64,000 nt of DNA from Haloterrigena turkmenica DSM 5511 (GTDB taxonomy: Archaea > Halobacteriota > Halobacteria > Halobacteriales > Natrialbaceae). The number at the start of each line of letters is the position of its first letter. Position 1 is the first letter of the stretch. A model generated the notes under the pieces. It saw only the letters and a list, made by a program, of their open reading frames with translations, was not told the DNA's origin and did not search any database. Below, piece after piece: positions 7,845-16,568 of this stretch. The position numbers and the translations under genes were made by a program. The stretch is from NCBI RefSeq assembly GCF_000025325.1, contig NC_013743.1, forward strand, positions 186,001 through 250,000, read 5' to 3'.

Positions 7845-8786
7845 TCAGTCGTCGCTCCGGGAGCGTGAGTCCGCGGCGAAGACGTCCTCGACGAGCGGCT
7901 CGTCGCTGCCGGCGGCGGATTCGTCGTTCTGGGTTCCGCCGGCCCGTTCGCCGTCGCCGTCGGTTCCGGGCTCCGTCTCGCTCTCGGGACTGACGCTCCC
8001 AGTCCGGTACCCGTGTAAGTCGAGCGTGACGTGGTCGAATCCCAGTTCCGACAGCTCCTCGCGGACCGTCTCCGCGAACTCGCGGGTCAGCGCCCGCTCG
8101 AGTTCCTCCGGCGCGACCTCGATGCGCGCTAGCCCGTCGTGGTCGCGGACGCGAAACTGATCGAACCCCCACTGGCGCAGCAGGGCTTCGGCGTGCTCGA
8201 CGCGAGTCAGCCGCTCCTCGGTGACCTCGAGGCCCGTCGGGATCCGCGAGGAGAGGCAGGCCATCGACGGCTTGTCGGCGACCGAGAGGCCGTAGCGGTC
8301 GGCGATCTCGCGGACCTCCTCCTTGGTGACGTCGTGGGCCAGTAGCGGCGAGTGGACCTCGAGTTCCTCGACGGCTTGCAGGCCGGGACGGTGTCCCGCG
8401 CCGGGGTCGTCCGCGTTGGTGCCGTCACAGACCGTCTCGACCCCGACCTCGCGGGCCGTCTCGAGCATCTCGCCCAGCCGCATCGTCCGGCAGTGATAGC
8501 AGCGATCGTCGTCGTTCTCGACGAAGTCGTCGCTCTCGAGTTCGGAGAAGGAGACGATCTCGTGTCGGATGCCGATCTCGTCGGCGACCCGTCTGGCGTC
8601 CTCGAGTTCCGCCTCGGGGAGCGTCTCGCTCTTCGCGGTGCAGGCGACCGCGTCCTCCCCGAGCGCGTCGTGGGCGAGCGCGGCCACGACGCTCGAGTCG
8701 ACCCCGCCGGAGAACGCGACCAGCACGCCGTCCCGCCCCGCGAGGTCCTCGCGCGCGGCCTCGAGTTTCGCCTCGAGCGTTGTCAT
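7845..8786 (-). CDS. larE: ATP-dependent sacrificial sulfur transferase LarE
   Basis: The 313-residue product has the PP-loop motif SGGVDSS near residue 26, then ETLPEAE, CYHCR and DGTNADD, all diagnostic of LarE/NAD-synthase-like enzymes. LarE adenylates the carboxylates of a pyridinium dicarboxylate mononucleotide and transfers sulfur to make the nickel-pincer cofactor of lactate racemase and related enzymes. The CYHCR cysteines may act as sulfur donor or bind a cluster. No larB, larC or larA is present here, so the pathway is completed elsewhere or LarE serves another sulfur transfer. The last 45 residues are a low-complexity acidic tail. The long upstream extension of the frame is rejected; ATG at 8786 gives the canonical MTTLEAKLE start. 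Confidence 0.9.
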   Translation of the reverse strand: MTTLEAKLEAAREDLAGRDGVLVAFSGGVDSSVVAALAHDALGEDAVACTAKSETLPEAELEDARRVADEIGIRHEIVSFSELESDDFVENDDDRCYHCRTMRLGEMLETAREVGVETVCDGTNADDPGAGHRPGLQAVEELEVHSPLLAHDVTKEEVREIADRYGLSVADKPSMACLSSRIPTGLEVTEERLTRVEHAEALLRQWGFDQFRVRDHDGLARIEVAPEELERALTREFAETVREELSELGFDHVTLDLHGYRTGSVSPESETEPGTDGDGERAGGTQNDESAAGSDEPLVEDVFAADSRSRSDD

Positions 8787-8862
8787 GGCCCGTGGTTCGC
8801 ACCCGAGCGGCAAAAGCGCGTTGTCGTCGGGCCGGCTCCGACGATCGCTGGATCGGCCTCGT

Positions 8863-9837
8863 TCAGACCTCAATCGGACGATCCCGTTCGGCGCTCTCTG
8901 CCAGCGCGTCGATGACGCGCATGTTCGCGATCGCCTCCTCGCCGTCGGTCCGCGGCGGCCGATCGTTCTCGACGCTCGAGGCGAATTCCTCGATCTCGAG
9001 GCTGTACTGGTCGATCGCATCGAACGTCTCGACGGCGTGTCGGCCGTCGATCCGGTACTCGAGTTCCAGGGGTTCGTCCGTCGGCGCGTCGAAGGCGTCG
9101 CGGACCTCGAGCCAGCCGTTTTCCGCCTCGACGCGGTAGCGCTGCACCTTCTGCGTGTCGAACCCGGACGCGACGCGCGCGGATGAGCCGTCGTCGTACT
9201 CCAAGATTCCGGCCAGTTCCGTGTCCACGCCGGCCCCGCGGGAGTCGTCCGCGTGCGCGTAAGCGCGCTCTGGTTCGCCGAGGATCTGTCGGACCAGCGA
9301 GACCGGGTAACAGCCGACGTCCATCAGGCTCCCGCCGTCGAGGTCGGGCGAGAGCCGAACGTCGTCCGGGCGGTCGAACAGCGGGAACTTGAACGCGGCC
9401 GTCACGGAGCGGACGTCCTCGAGTTTGTCTTGAGCCAGTTCGATCGCCCGCTCGGTCCGCGGGTGATACAGGTACATGAACCCCTCCATCAGGGTCACGC
9501 CTCGATCCTCGCAGTGTTCGACGACCTCGCGGGCCTCCCCGGCGTCGACCGTCAGGGGCTTCTCACAGAGGACGTCGAGGCCGGCGTCGGCCGCGCGCTT
9601 CGTCCACTGGGCGTGCAGGCCGTTGGGCAGGGGAATGTAGACGGCGTCGATGTTCGCGTCCGCGATGAGGTCGTCGTACCCCTCGTAGGACTCGTCGATC
9701 CCGTGGTCGTCCGCGAAGGTCCGCGCGCGTTCACCGTCCCGCGAGGCGACGGCCGTGGCCTCGTGGTCGGTCGCCTCGAGGGCGGGGAGAAACGCTTTCC
9801 GGGCGATACCGGCCGTGCTGAGTACGCCGAAATCCAT
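8863..9837 (-). CDS. Gfo/Idh/MocA-family sugar dehydrogenase (xylose dehydrogenase-like)
   Basis: 324 residues: an N-terminal Rossmann domain starting FGVLSTAGIARKAF, the family's CEKPLTVD segment (catalytic Lys of the EKP motif near residue 93), and the central substrate domain with GSLMDVGCYPVSLVRQ. Haloarchaeal homologues include the NADP-dependent D-xylose 1-dehydrogenase (XacA/Gfo6) of oxidative pentose degradation. Identity with XacA cannot be established without alignment, and no other pentose-pathway genes lie nearby. It is transcribed with larE in the same direction 77 bases upstream. The Met at 9837 is favoured over a long spurious extension because the Rossmann strand begins directly after it. 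Confidence 0.85.
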   Translation of the reverse strand: MDFGVLSTAGIARKAFLPALEATDHEATAVASRDGERARTFADDHGIDESYEGYDDLIADANIDAVYIPLPNGLHAQWTKRAADAGLDVLCEKPLTVDAGEAREVVEHCEDRGVTLMEGFMYLYHPRTERAIELAQDKLEDVRSVTAAFKFPLFDRPDDVRLSPDLDGGSLMDVGCYPVSLVRQILGEPERAYAHADDSRGAGVDTELAGILEYDDGSSARVASGFDTQKVQRYRVEAENGWLEVRDAFDAPTDEPLELEYRIDGRHAVETFDAIDQYSLEIEEFASSVENDRPPRTDGEEAIANMRVIDALAESAERDRPIEV

Positions 9838-9988
9838 ACGCTCCCTTGCCCGACCGTCCTCAAATATTCCCGCATTGGACACGATCGGGGCCGTCACCAC
9901 CCGGGAACTGCACTCGCGTCGGATCGAGGGGCCGTCCACTGCACGCCGGAGCGTTAAGTCGCCGTTCGTGGTAGGATCAGAGAGTACG

Positions 9989-10558
9989 ATGTCCGTGTCC
10001 GATCGGTTACGACAGTTGCGTGCGACGAGCGACGAGCGGGAGGGTCCCGAATCGATGCGTGAGCAGTCACGCGCCGAACACGCCCTGTACTCGGCGATCC
10101 GCGGACTGCAGGCGGGGTTCGTCGCGACGATCATCATGACGGCGTTCCGACTGCCGATCCTGCGGTCGCTGCCGCCGTCGGCGAACTTCTGGTCGCAGTA
10201 CGTCACCGGCGACGACCCCGAAGAGCACCCGTTCATGGGGCTCGTCCTCCACTTCGTCTACGGGATTCAGGCGGGGGCGATCTTCGGCGGCCTGTTCGCC
10301 CTCCAGGACGCCGAGCGATCGATCGAACCCGAACAACGCGGAATCGTCTGGGGGTCGATCTACGGGATGGTTCTCTCAGCCTTTGGCTCACAGTTCATGC
10401 TGAAGGAACTGCTGGACATTCGCCTCGACACGGACGAACTCGCGCTGTTCCACGCGGGCCACCTCGTCTACGGGCTCTCGCTGGGTGCCTGGGTCGGTTC
10501 GCGGACCGAGGGCGTCGAGGATCCCGAAACGGAGTATGAGTACGACGACGGGAACTGA
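9989..10558 (+). CDS. Small multi-pass membrane protein of unknown function
   Basis: A 189-residue protein with an acidic N-terminal stretch of about 30 residues, then roughly four hydrophobic segments: GLQAGFVATIIMTAFRLP, FMGLVLHFVYGIQAGAIFGGL, IVWGSIYGMVLSAFGSQFML and AGHLVYGLSLGAWVG. Conserved-looking polar residues in the membrane (His in VLHFVYG and AGHLVYG) suggest a functional pore or ligand site. I recognise the pattern as a haloarchaeal hypothetical family but cannot name a function. It is divergent from the sugar dehydrogenase with 151 bases between starts, and convergent with the ligase gene after it. Confidence 0.7.
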   Translation: MSVSDRLRQLRATSDEREGPESMREQSRAEHALYSAIRGLQAGFVATIIMTAFRLPILRSLPPSANFWSQYVTGDDPEEHPFMGLVLHFVYGIQAGAIFGGLFALQDAERSIEPEQRGIVWGSIYGMVLSAFGSQFMLKELLDIRLDTDELALFHAGHLVYGLSLGAWVGSRTEGVEDPETEYEYDDGN

Positions 10559-10612
10559 GTCTCCCAAATCGACCAGCGTTCTCCCGCCGCCTATTTTGCC
10601 GCCGGAGTTCGG

Positions 10613-11710
10613 TCAGACGCCCACCGTCTCGACTAGTTCGTCGACGTCCTCCTCGAGCCGGTTCGCGTACTCCAGCCGGAGGTCCCGCGCGTCGCCTCGC
10701 GTCACGTACTGGCGGCCGTCGATCCGCGTCGAGATCGGGTGGTAGTCGTCGACGGAGAACCCCATTCGGTCGAGGTAGCCGACGACGTCGGCCGACTCGA
10801 GGCCGTCATCGATCGCCGAGTTGGCGAATTCGCAGGCGGTCTCGAACGTGGGCAGCCTGATGCCGTCGTCGGTGACGTGACCGGCGTGGCGGCTGTCGCT
10901 TACGGACTCGACCTCGACGTTCGTGTTGTGGACGCGTTCCATCACCATCTCGAGGTCATCGGCCAGTCGGAGCAACTGGCTCGGCAGGGCCGCGTCGGGC
11001 GAGCGCCACTCGACGGTCGGCATCTCGTCGCGCAGCCTGATCGGCGTCCAGACGACGTTATCGGTCGAGAAGTTGTCCTCGATCGCCACCTCGTCGATTC
11101 CCTCCTCGAGGGCGGCCCGTTTGAACTCCTCGTAGCGGTCCTCGAGCCGGCGGCACCACTCGCCGACGGTGTCGACGTAGTGCCAGAGCTGGCCGTGTTT
11201 CGGGAGGTCGCCGTAGCACTTCTTCCGATAGCAGTGGGCGCGGGCGCTGTTGGCCACCCGCTCGCCGTCGAGATACGGCGAGGAGTTGACCAGCGCCAGC
11301 GCCGCGTCCAGGGCGATCAGGGTGTTGAGCTGATCGGCGACGTTGCGCTTCTCGACGTGGATGTGGGTCCCGGCGCAGTACTTGGCGTAGGCGAAATCCT
11401 CGCCGAGGACCTCCTTCTGGATGCGCCCGCGTTCGCTCGGTCGGCGGTCGATCGCGCCGCAGTTGATCGGCGTCCCCAGCGGGACGAGTCGTTTCTCCTC
11501 GGCCGCCGCCGTCGAGAGGACCTCCTCGAGCTGCTCGGCGAAGGTCGCCCGCAGTTCGCCAATCGTCTCACAGGGGGGCGTCTTCAACTCGAACAGCGGC
11601 TCGACGAACTCCCGTTCGGTCCGCTCGGAGACCTCCGCGAGCGCACCCGGTTCGGTGAGTTCGCCGTCCGTGTCGACGACCCAGTACTCGACTTCGATGC
11701 TCGTGTTCAT
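10613..11710 (-). CDS. gshA: Glutamate-cysteine ligase, GCS2 family
   Basis: The 365-residue protein fits the carboxylate-amine ligase/GCS2 superfamily. It begins SIEVEYWVVD (the E-E metal-binding strand), continues with FELKTPPCETIGEL, and has the central AGTHIHVE motif and VEWRSPDAA near residue 250. Haloarchaea use gamma-glutamylcysteine as their main thiol, and Halobacterium GshA belongs to this family, so synthesis of gamma-Glu-Cys is the likely reaction. The alternative is an uncharacterised YbdK-like ligase. The in-frame upstream extension has the arginine-rich look of antisense sequence and is rejected; ATG at 11708-11710 gives the family start. Confidence 0.85.
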   Translation of the reverse strand: MNTSIEVEYWVVDTDGELTEPGALAEVSERTEREFVEPLFELKTPPCETIGELRATFAEQLEEVLSTAAAEEKRLVPLGTPINCGAIDRRPSERGRIQKEVLGEDFAYAKYCAGTHIHVEKRNVADQLNTLIALDAALALVNSSPYLDGERVANSARAHCYRKKCYGDLPKHGQLWHYVDTVGEWCRRLEDRYEEFKRAALEEGIDEVAIEDNFSTDNVVWTPIRLRDEMPTVEWRSPDAALPSQLLRLADDLEMVMERVHNTNVEVESVSDSRHAGHVTDDGIRLPTFETACEFANSAIDDGLESADVVGYLDRMGFSVDDYHPISTRIDGRQYVTRGDARDLRLEYANRLEEDVDELVETVGV

Positions 11711-12023
11711 ACTCGAGAGGGAGTTCGGACGTCCGGCGTGGCAGCAGTCGCTGTCGGTGGCCCGTCGGCCGAGCCGACGGAGCGGTTCTCGCCGCCTCGC
11801 TGTCGATCGGTTCGACGACGGCGCGCTCGTCGGTGGGCCGACGCCGCCGTCGCGGTTCGATACGCTCCCTTTCACGCGATTCGTTGAAGTGACGGTGCCT
11901 GCAGCCGCCTGCCGCGCTTCTGGCGCGTATTCGAACGCAGCATCAGCGCGCGTTCGTATCGGCGGCGCTGACACTCCACTGTCCGTCGATAAGCGCTTTC
12001 CCTCGCACCGGTGAAGCCCGACC
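11711..12023. other. Divergent intergenic region gshA-cupin
   Basis: 313 bases between divergent starts must hold both promoters. I see no clear TATA box; ATAAGCGCTTTCC near 11989-12001 is the best candidate for the cupin gene. Open frames across it are arginine-rich antisense artefacts. Confidence 0.4.
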
Positions 12024-12578
12024 GTGACTTCGCTATCGACGACGGCCGCTATCTCGAACCCGGTCACCGGCGAACGGATCGCGTTTCGAGAGCGAACCGA
12101 GGCGGGGCTGCGATTCGAGTACGCGCTCGATCCCGACGGGTTCGCCGTCGGCAAGGTCGACCACGTCCATCCCGGTCAGCGGGAACGGATCGCGGTCGAA
12201 GAGGGCCGACTCGGCGTTCGAATCGGGGGCGACGAGTGGACGGCGACGCCGGGGACTCGCTTCGCAGTGCCGCCCGGCTCCGACCATACGATCTGGAACG
12301 ACGGCGACGAGCCGGTTCGAACGACCATCGAACTGCGGCCCGCGCTCGAGTCCCACCGGCTCTTCGAGACGCTGTTCGGGCTCGCTCGAGAGGGGAAGAC
12401 CAACGGCTGGGGGCTGCCGGGTCCGCTGCAACTCGCCGTGATCGCCGACGCCTACCGCGACGAGTTCGCTCTCGCGCGCGTTCCGCTCGCGCTCCAGCGG
12501 GCGCTCGCGACGGCGACCGCTCCCGCCGGTCGGCTGGCGGGCCATCGGGCCCGCTACGATCGATTCAGCGCCGAGTAG
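12024..12578 (+). CDS. Cupin-domain protein
   Basis: 184 residues with a single N-terminal cupin barrel. Motif 1 is VDHVHPGQRERIAVEEGRLG (near residues 47-66), motif 2 is GTRFAVPPGSDHTIWN (near residues 77-92); His49 and His88 would bind a metal together with Glu residues. The C-terminal part is helical (ALARVPLALQRAL). The product could be a small dioxygenase, isomerase or ligand sensor; nothing distinguishes these. It precedes the nitric oxide reductase by 311 bases in the same direction, which is too far to assume an operon. Confidence 0.8.
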   Translation: MTSLSTTAAISNPVTGERIAFRERTEAGLRFEYALDPDGFAVGKVDHVHPGQRERIAVEEGRLGVRIGGDEWTATPGTRFAVPPGSDHTIWNDGDEPVRTTIELRPALESHRLFETLFGLAREGKTNGWGLPGPLQLAVIADAYRDEFALARVPLALQRALATATAPAGRLAGHRARYDRFSAE

Positions 12579-12889
12579 CGCTCTCGCCGGACCGTTCGTC
12601 GGGCAGGCTGAGTCCGTCGAGAGCGGGAATCGGAGACTTCGTCGCGCCGAGACGATGGCTCCTTATCCCTCGTCGATCGCGAAGGGTTCCAGAATCGACG
12701 CCTCCGTTTCGACCTCCTCGAGCGCCTCGAGCGCCGCCGCTCCTCGGCCCCGTTCGGCGCTCGATTTCGGCGCGTGAACCCTTCGATCGTTCCCCCCTTG
12801 ACTCCCCGCCCGAACCGGTTCGCACGTTTTTCCACTCCGTAGGAATTGCAGCGTTACTTGAGGGTATAGAGGTTCGATCACCGCCTGTC
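12579..12889 (+). promoter_or_regulatory. Intergenic region with norB promoter
   Basis: No gene is supported in these 311 bases. AGGGTATAGAGG (core 12863-12869) lies about 24 bases before the norB ATG, which fits a TATA box of a leaderless transcript. I found no clear palindrome that could be assigned to an NO-responsive regulator. Confidence 0.5.
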
Positions 12890-15220
12890 ATGCGAGTCTC
12901 CAGAAAGCAACTGGCCACGTTCCTCGCGGTGATCTTTGTCGCGAACCTCGTCGTGATGGGCGGCGGGGCGTGGCTGTCCTACGAGAACGAACCCGAGATA
13001 CCGGAGACGATCGTCGGCCCGGACGGCGAACCCGTCGCGACCAGCGACGACGTCCAGTCCGGGAAGATGGTCTTCCAGGAGAACGGGTTGATGAATCAGG
13101 GCTCGATGCTCGGTCGCGGTAGCTATTACGATGTCGACTACACGGCCGACGCCCTCGAGTTGAAGACCGAGCACATGCGCGACTACTACGCGCAAGAAGA
13201 GCACGATACGGCCTACGAGGACCTCGAGTCGTCCGAACAGGCCGCGATCGACGCGCAGGTTCGCGAGGAGCTGCAGTCGAGCGAGTACACCGACGGCGAG
13301 CGAGTCGAGTACTCCGCCGCGGAAGCGTACGCCCACGAGCAGGTGCGTCAGGACTACGTCGAGCGCTACCACGAGGGCGACCGCGGGCGCGGGATCCAGG
13401 ACGGGCTGATCCCGACCGAGGAGGAGGCCGAGCAGTTCGCGGACTTCGCACTGTGGACCGCCTGGATCTCCCACACCGATCGCCCCGGCACCGACGTCTC
13501 GTTCACCAACGACTTCCCGTACTCGCCCGACGCGGGTAACGAGGCCGGTGGCGCAGTGATAACCTGGAGCGTCATCGCGATGGTGTTGCTGGTCGCTGGC
13601 GCCGGCGTCGCGATCTGGCTCTACCAGGCCGTCGAACTCCCCGAACCAGAGGCCGCGGGCGTCTCGATCCCCCATCCGAAGGAGATCGATCTCACCCCGA
13701 GTCAGTTACTGAGCACCAGATTCGTCCTCATCGGCGCGCTGCTGTTCGTCTTACAGACGTTCATGGGCGGGCTGCTCGCCCACTACTACGTCGAGCGAGA
13801 CGACTTCTTCGGCCTCTACGAAGTCTTCGGCATCGACATCCTCGAGTACCTCCCGTGGACGATCGCCCGAACCTGGCACGTCGATCTGGGGATCCTCTGG
13901 ATCGCCACGATGTGGCTCGGCGCCGGCCTCTTCCTCGCGCCGCTGCTGACGGGCCGCGAACCGCGCAAGCAGGCGCTGTACATCAAGGGCCTGATCGGCG
14001 CGCTGCTGGTGGTCGCCGTCGGCGGCCTCGCGGGCATCTGGCTCGGCATCAACAACTTCTTCGACGGACAGCTGTGGTGGCTCCTCGGTAACGAGGGCCT
14101 GGAATACCTCGAGATCGGTCGCGTCTGGCAGGCCGGCCTGCTGGTCGGTTTTCTCGGCTGGACCGCGCTCGTGGCCCGCGGGTTCAAGCCCCTGCTGGAT
14201 CGGGAACCCCGCTACGGGCTGGCTCACATGATCGTCTACGCGGGCGGCTCGATCGGCCTGCTCTTTATGGCCGGCTTCCTCTACACGCCGAAGACGAACT
14301 TCGTCATCACGGAGTTCTGGCGCTGGTGGGTCGTCCACATGTGGGTCGAGGGCGTCTTCGAGTTCTTCATCCTCGTCGTCATCGCCCTGACGCTCGTCTC
14401 GATGAATCTCCTGACGAAGAAATCGGCCGAGAAGGCCGTCATCTTCCAGGCCGCGCTGGTCATGGGCAGCGGCATCATCGGCGTCTCTCACCACTACTGG
14501 TGGGCCGGCCTCCCCGAAGTCTGGCTGCCAATCGGCAGCGTCTTCTCGACGCTCGAGTTCATTCCGCTCCTCTTTATCCTCTACGAGGCGCTGGGACAGT
14601 ACCGCGCGATGGACGCCGCCGGCAAGGACTTCCCCTACCGGATGGCCTTCTACTTCATCGTCGCCTCGTCGGTCTGGAACTTCTTCGGGGCCGGCGTCAT
14701 CGGCTTCTTCATCAACCTGCCGGTGATCAGCTACTTCGAGAGCGGGACCTACCTCACGGTCGCTCACGCCCACGGCGCGATGTTCGGCGCCTTCGGCTTC
14801 CTCGCGATGGGGATGGCCGTCTACATCCTCCGGGTGACCACCCGCGACGCCCACTGGTCCGACCGACGGCTGCGCTGGTCGTTCTGGCTGTGCAACGCCG
14901 GGCTGGCGCTGATGCTGTTCCTCTCGCTGCTGCCCGTCGGCTTCCTCCAGCTCGAGGTTGCCTTCACGGAGGGCTACGCGGCCTCGCGCAGCCTCGAGTT
15001 CTACAACGGCGGGCTCATCCAGACGCTGTTCTGGCTGCGCATGCCCGGTGACACCCTCCTGATCGCCGGCGCGATCGTCTTCGCCTGGGACGTCGTCGTG
15101 AAGCTCCTCTTCCAGCGGAAGCCGACCGCCGAGGAGACCCGTAGCCACGTCATCGCCGACCGAATCTTCGGTGAGAGCGACGCCGTCGATCCCGTCGACC
15201 CGGTCAGCGACGACGACTGA
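12890..15220 (+). CDS. norB: Quinol-type nitric oxide reductase (qNOR)
   Basis: 776 residues, the length of single-subunit qNOR rather than the ~450 of cytochrome-c-dependent NorB. A short N-terminal helix is followed by a large extracytoplasmic domain of about 220 residues (FQENGLMNQGSMLGRGSYYDVDYTA) and then 12 or more helices of the heme-copper oxidase fold. Ligand motifs are visible: HVDLGILWIATMW (heme His), HMWVEGVFEFF (non-heme iron His/Glu), SHHYWWAG (paired iron-ligand His) and VAHAHGAMFGAFGF (heme b/b3 His). It reduces 2 NO to N2O with quinol electrons. No nitrite reductase (nirK) or nitrous oxide reductase is nearby, so NO detoxification is as likely as respiration. Confidence 0.94.
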   Translation: MRVSRKQLATFLAVIFVANLVVMGGGAWLSYENEPEIPETIVGPDGEPVATSDDVQSGKMVFQENGLMNQGSMLGRGSYYDVDYTADALELKTEHMRDYYAQEEHDTAYEDLESSEQAAIDAQVREELQSSEYTDGERVEYSAAEAYAHEQVRQDYVERYHEGDRGRGIQDGLIPTEEEAEQFADFALWTAWISHTDRPGTDVSFTNDFPYSPDAGNEAGGAVITWSVIAMVLLVAGAGVAIWLYQAVELPEPEAAGVSIPHPKEIDLTPSQLLSTRFVLIGALLFVLQTFMGGLLAHYYVERDDFFGLYEVFGIDILEYLPWTIARTWHVDLGILWIATMWLGAGLFLAPLLTGREPRKQALYIKGLIGALLVVAVGGLAGIWLGINNFFDGQLWWLLGNEGLEYLEIGRVWQAGLLVGFLGWTALVARGFKPLLDREPRYGLAHMIVYAGGSIGLLFMAGFLYTPKTNFVITEFWRWWVVHMWVEGVFEFFILVVIALTLVSMNLLTKKSAEKAVIFQAALVMGSGIIGVSHHYWWAGLPEVWLPIGSVFSTLEFIPLLFILYEALGQYRAMDAAGKDFPYRMAFYFIVASSVWNFFGAGVIGFFINLPVISYFESGTYLTVAHAHGAMFGAFGFLAMGMAVYILRVTTRDAHWSDRRLRWSFWLCNAGLALMLFLSLLPVGFLQLEVAFTEGYAASRSLEFYNGGLIQTLFWLRMPGDTLLIAGAIVFAWDVVVKLLFQRKPTAEETRSHVIADRIFGESDAVDPVDPVSDDD

Positions 15221-15323
15221 CGCCGCAGTCGATGTCTTTTGCGTTCCGGCGACCACCGATCATCTGATGGGGTGTCCTCGGAGGGCCGATACTGCTAACA
15301 AAACCGAAGCTGATTACCGGTAT

Positions 15324-16496
15324 ATGCGCTGGCCCGCGGACACCGATATCGGCTCTCCCGAGCGAATCCCACGGTACGTAGTCGGCTTCGGCGTGACCCT
15401 GACGCTCGTTCTGATCGGTGAGATCGCACTGTACCGCGTGTTCGTACCCACGTTCGTCTTCAGAGGGGTGTTTCTGGTCGGCGTCATCACGACGATCCCC
15501 TTCCTCGTCGGAATCGCGTTCGGCGGGCGCTGGCTCCGGACCTCCGACCTCTCGCCGGCTCGGTATCCGCGGGTCGTCGGCTGGTTGCTCGGCGGACTGG
15601 TCGGCTTCCTGTTCGTCAATCTCGCGCTCATCGTCACGATGCCGACCGAGTCGTGGGTGCAGGCCGTCTCGTGGATCCGGTGGGCCATCGCGCTCGGCGC
15701 CGGAATCGGGTTACTCGTCGGCTGTCTCGAGGGCCGAGCCATCGAACGCACCCTGGCGGCCGAACGCGCCTCGCTCCGGGCGGAACACGTAGAGGAGCAA
15801 CGGGAGTACCTCGACTACCTCAACGGCATCCTCCGCCACGAGGTGTTGAACACCGCGACGATCATCAACGGCTACGCGTCGCTGCTCTACGAGGAAGCGG
15901 CGACGACCGACCAACAACGCCGATGGGCCGAGATCGTGATCGCCGAGTCCGAGGAGATGTCGACGGTGATCGACGACGTGCGAATCCTGTTGCAGTCGGC
16001 CGACGGCGAGTTGCAACTCGAGGCAATCGACCTCTCCCGACTGCTGACCGACGAAGTGCGGAAACTGGAACACAAGTGTGGCCCCGTCGAGGTGGAGACG
16101 TCGATCCCGCCGGACGTCTCCGTTCGAGCCGACGACTTGGTCGCTCGCGTCTTCGGGAACCTCCTCTCGAACGCGGTCGAACACAACGATGCTTCGACGC
16201 CGCGCGTCTCGGTCGCGGTCGATCCCGGGCCCGAAACAGTCCGGGTCGAAATCGCGGATAACGGCCCCGGAATCCCCGACTCGACGCTCGAGACAATCTT
16301 CGAGCGCACCGAGAGCCACGGAAGCTCCCACGGGATCGGGCTGTATCTGGTCCGTCAACTCGTGAGCAGGTACGACGGCGCGGTCGAGGTGGCCGAGACG
16401 GGGCCGGACGGAACCACGTTTGCAGTCGAGCTTCCGGCGGCCAGCGAGTCGCAGTCGACCGCGTCCTCGAGCGCCCACTCGACGGAGGCGCCGTAA
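15324..16496 (+). CDS. Membrane sensor histidine kinase
   Basis: 390 residues: four predicted membrane helices in the first 135 residues, a coiled linker (ERTLAAERASLRAEHVEEQREY), a HisKA-like domain with phosphoacceptor His in ILRHEVLNTATIINGYASLL near residue 175, and a HATPase with N box LLSNAVEHND, G1 box ADNGPGIPD and G2 box SHGIGLYLVRQL. The sensory part is only the membrane bundle, so the stimulus may be in the membrane. It follows norB by about 100 bases on the same strand; no response regulator is next to it, which is common for haloarchaeal orphan kinases. The ATG at 15324 is chosen because the helices start soon after; an earlier Met at about 15267 is possible. Confidence 0.88.
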   Translation: MRWPADTDIGSPERIPRYVVGFGVTLTLVLIGEIALYRVFVPTFVFRGVFLVGVITTIPFLVGIAFGGRWLRTSDLSPARYPRVVGWLLGGLVGFLFVNLALIVTMPTESWVQAVSWIRWAIALGAGIGLLVGCLEGRAIERTLAAERASLRAEHVEEQREYLDYLNGILRHEVLNTATIINGYASLLYEEAATTDQQRRWAEIVIAESEEMSTVIDDVRILLQSADGELQLEAIDLSRLLTDEVRKLEHKCGPVEVETSIPPDVSVRADDLVARVFGNLLSNAVEHNDASTPRVSVAVDPGPETVRVEIADNGPGIPDSTLETIFERTESHGSSHGIGLYLVRQLVSRYDGAVEVAETGPDGTTFAVELPAASESQSTASSSAHSTEAP

Positions 16497-16568
16497 CGGA
16501 GACGGCACTGGCCTCGAGGCGACGGGCTCGCTCGCGGACCCGACCCGTCCGGTCGCCGCCACGGACGT

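Noticed and set aside
13751-15256. Reverse-strand frame of 501 codons over norB
   Set aside because: Antisense of the NO reductase; Glu/Gln/Arg-rich low-complexity translation.
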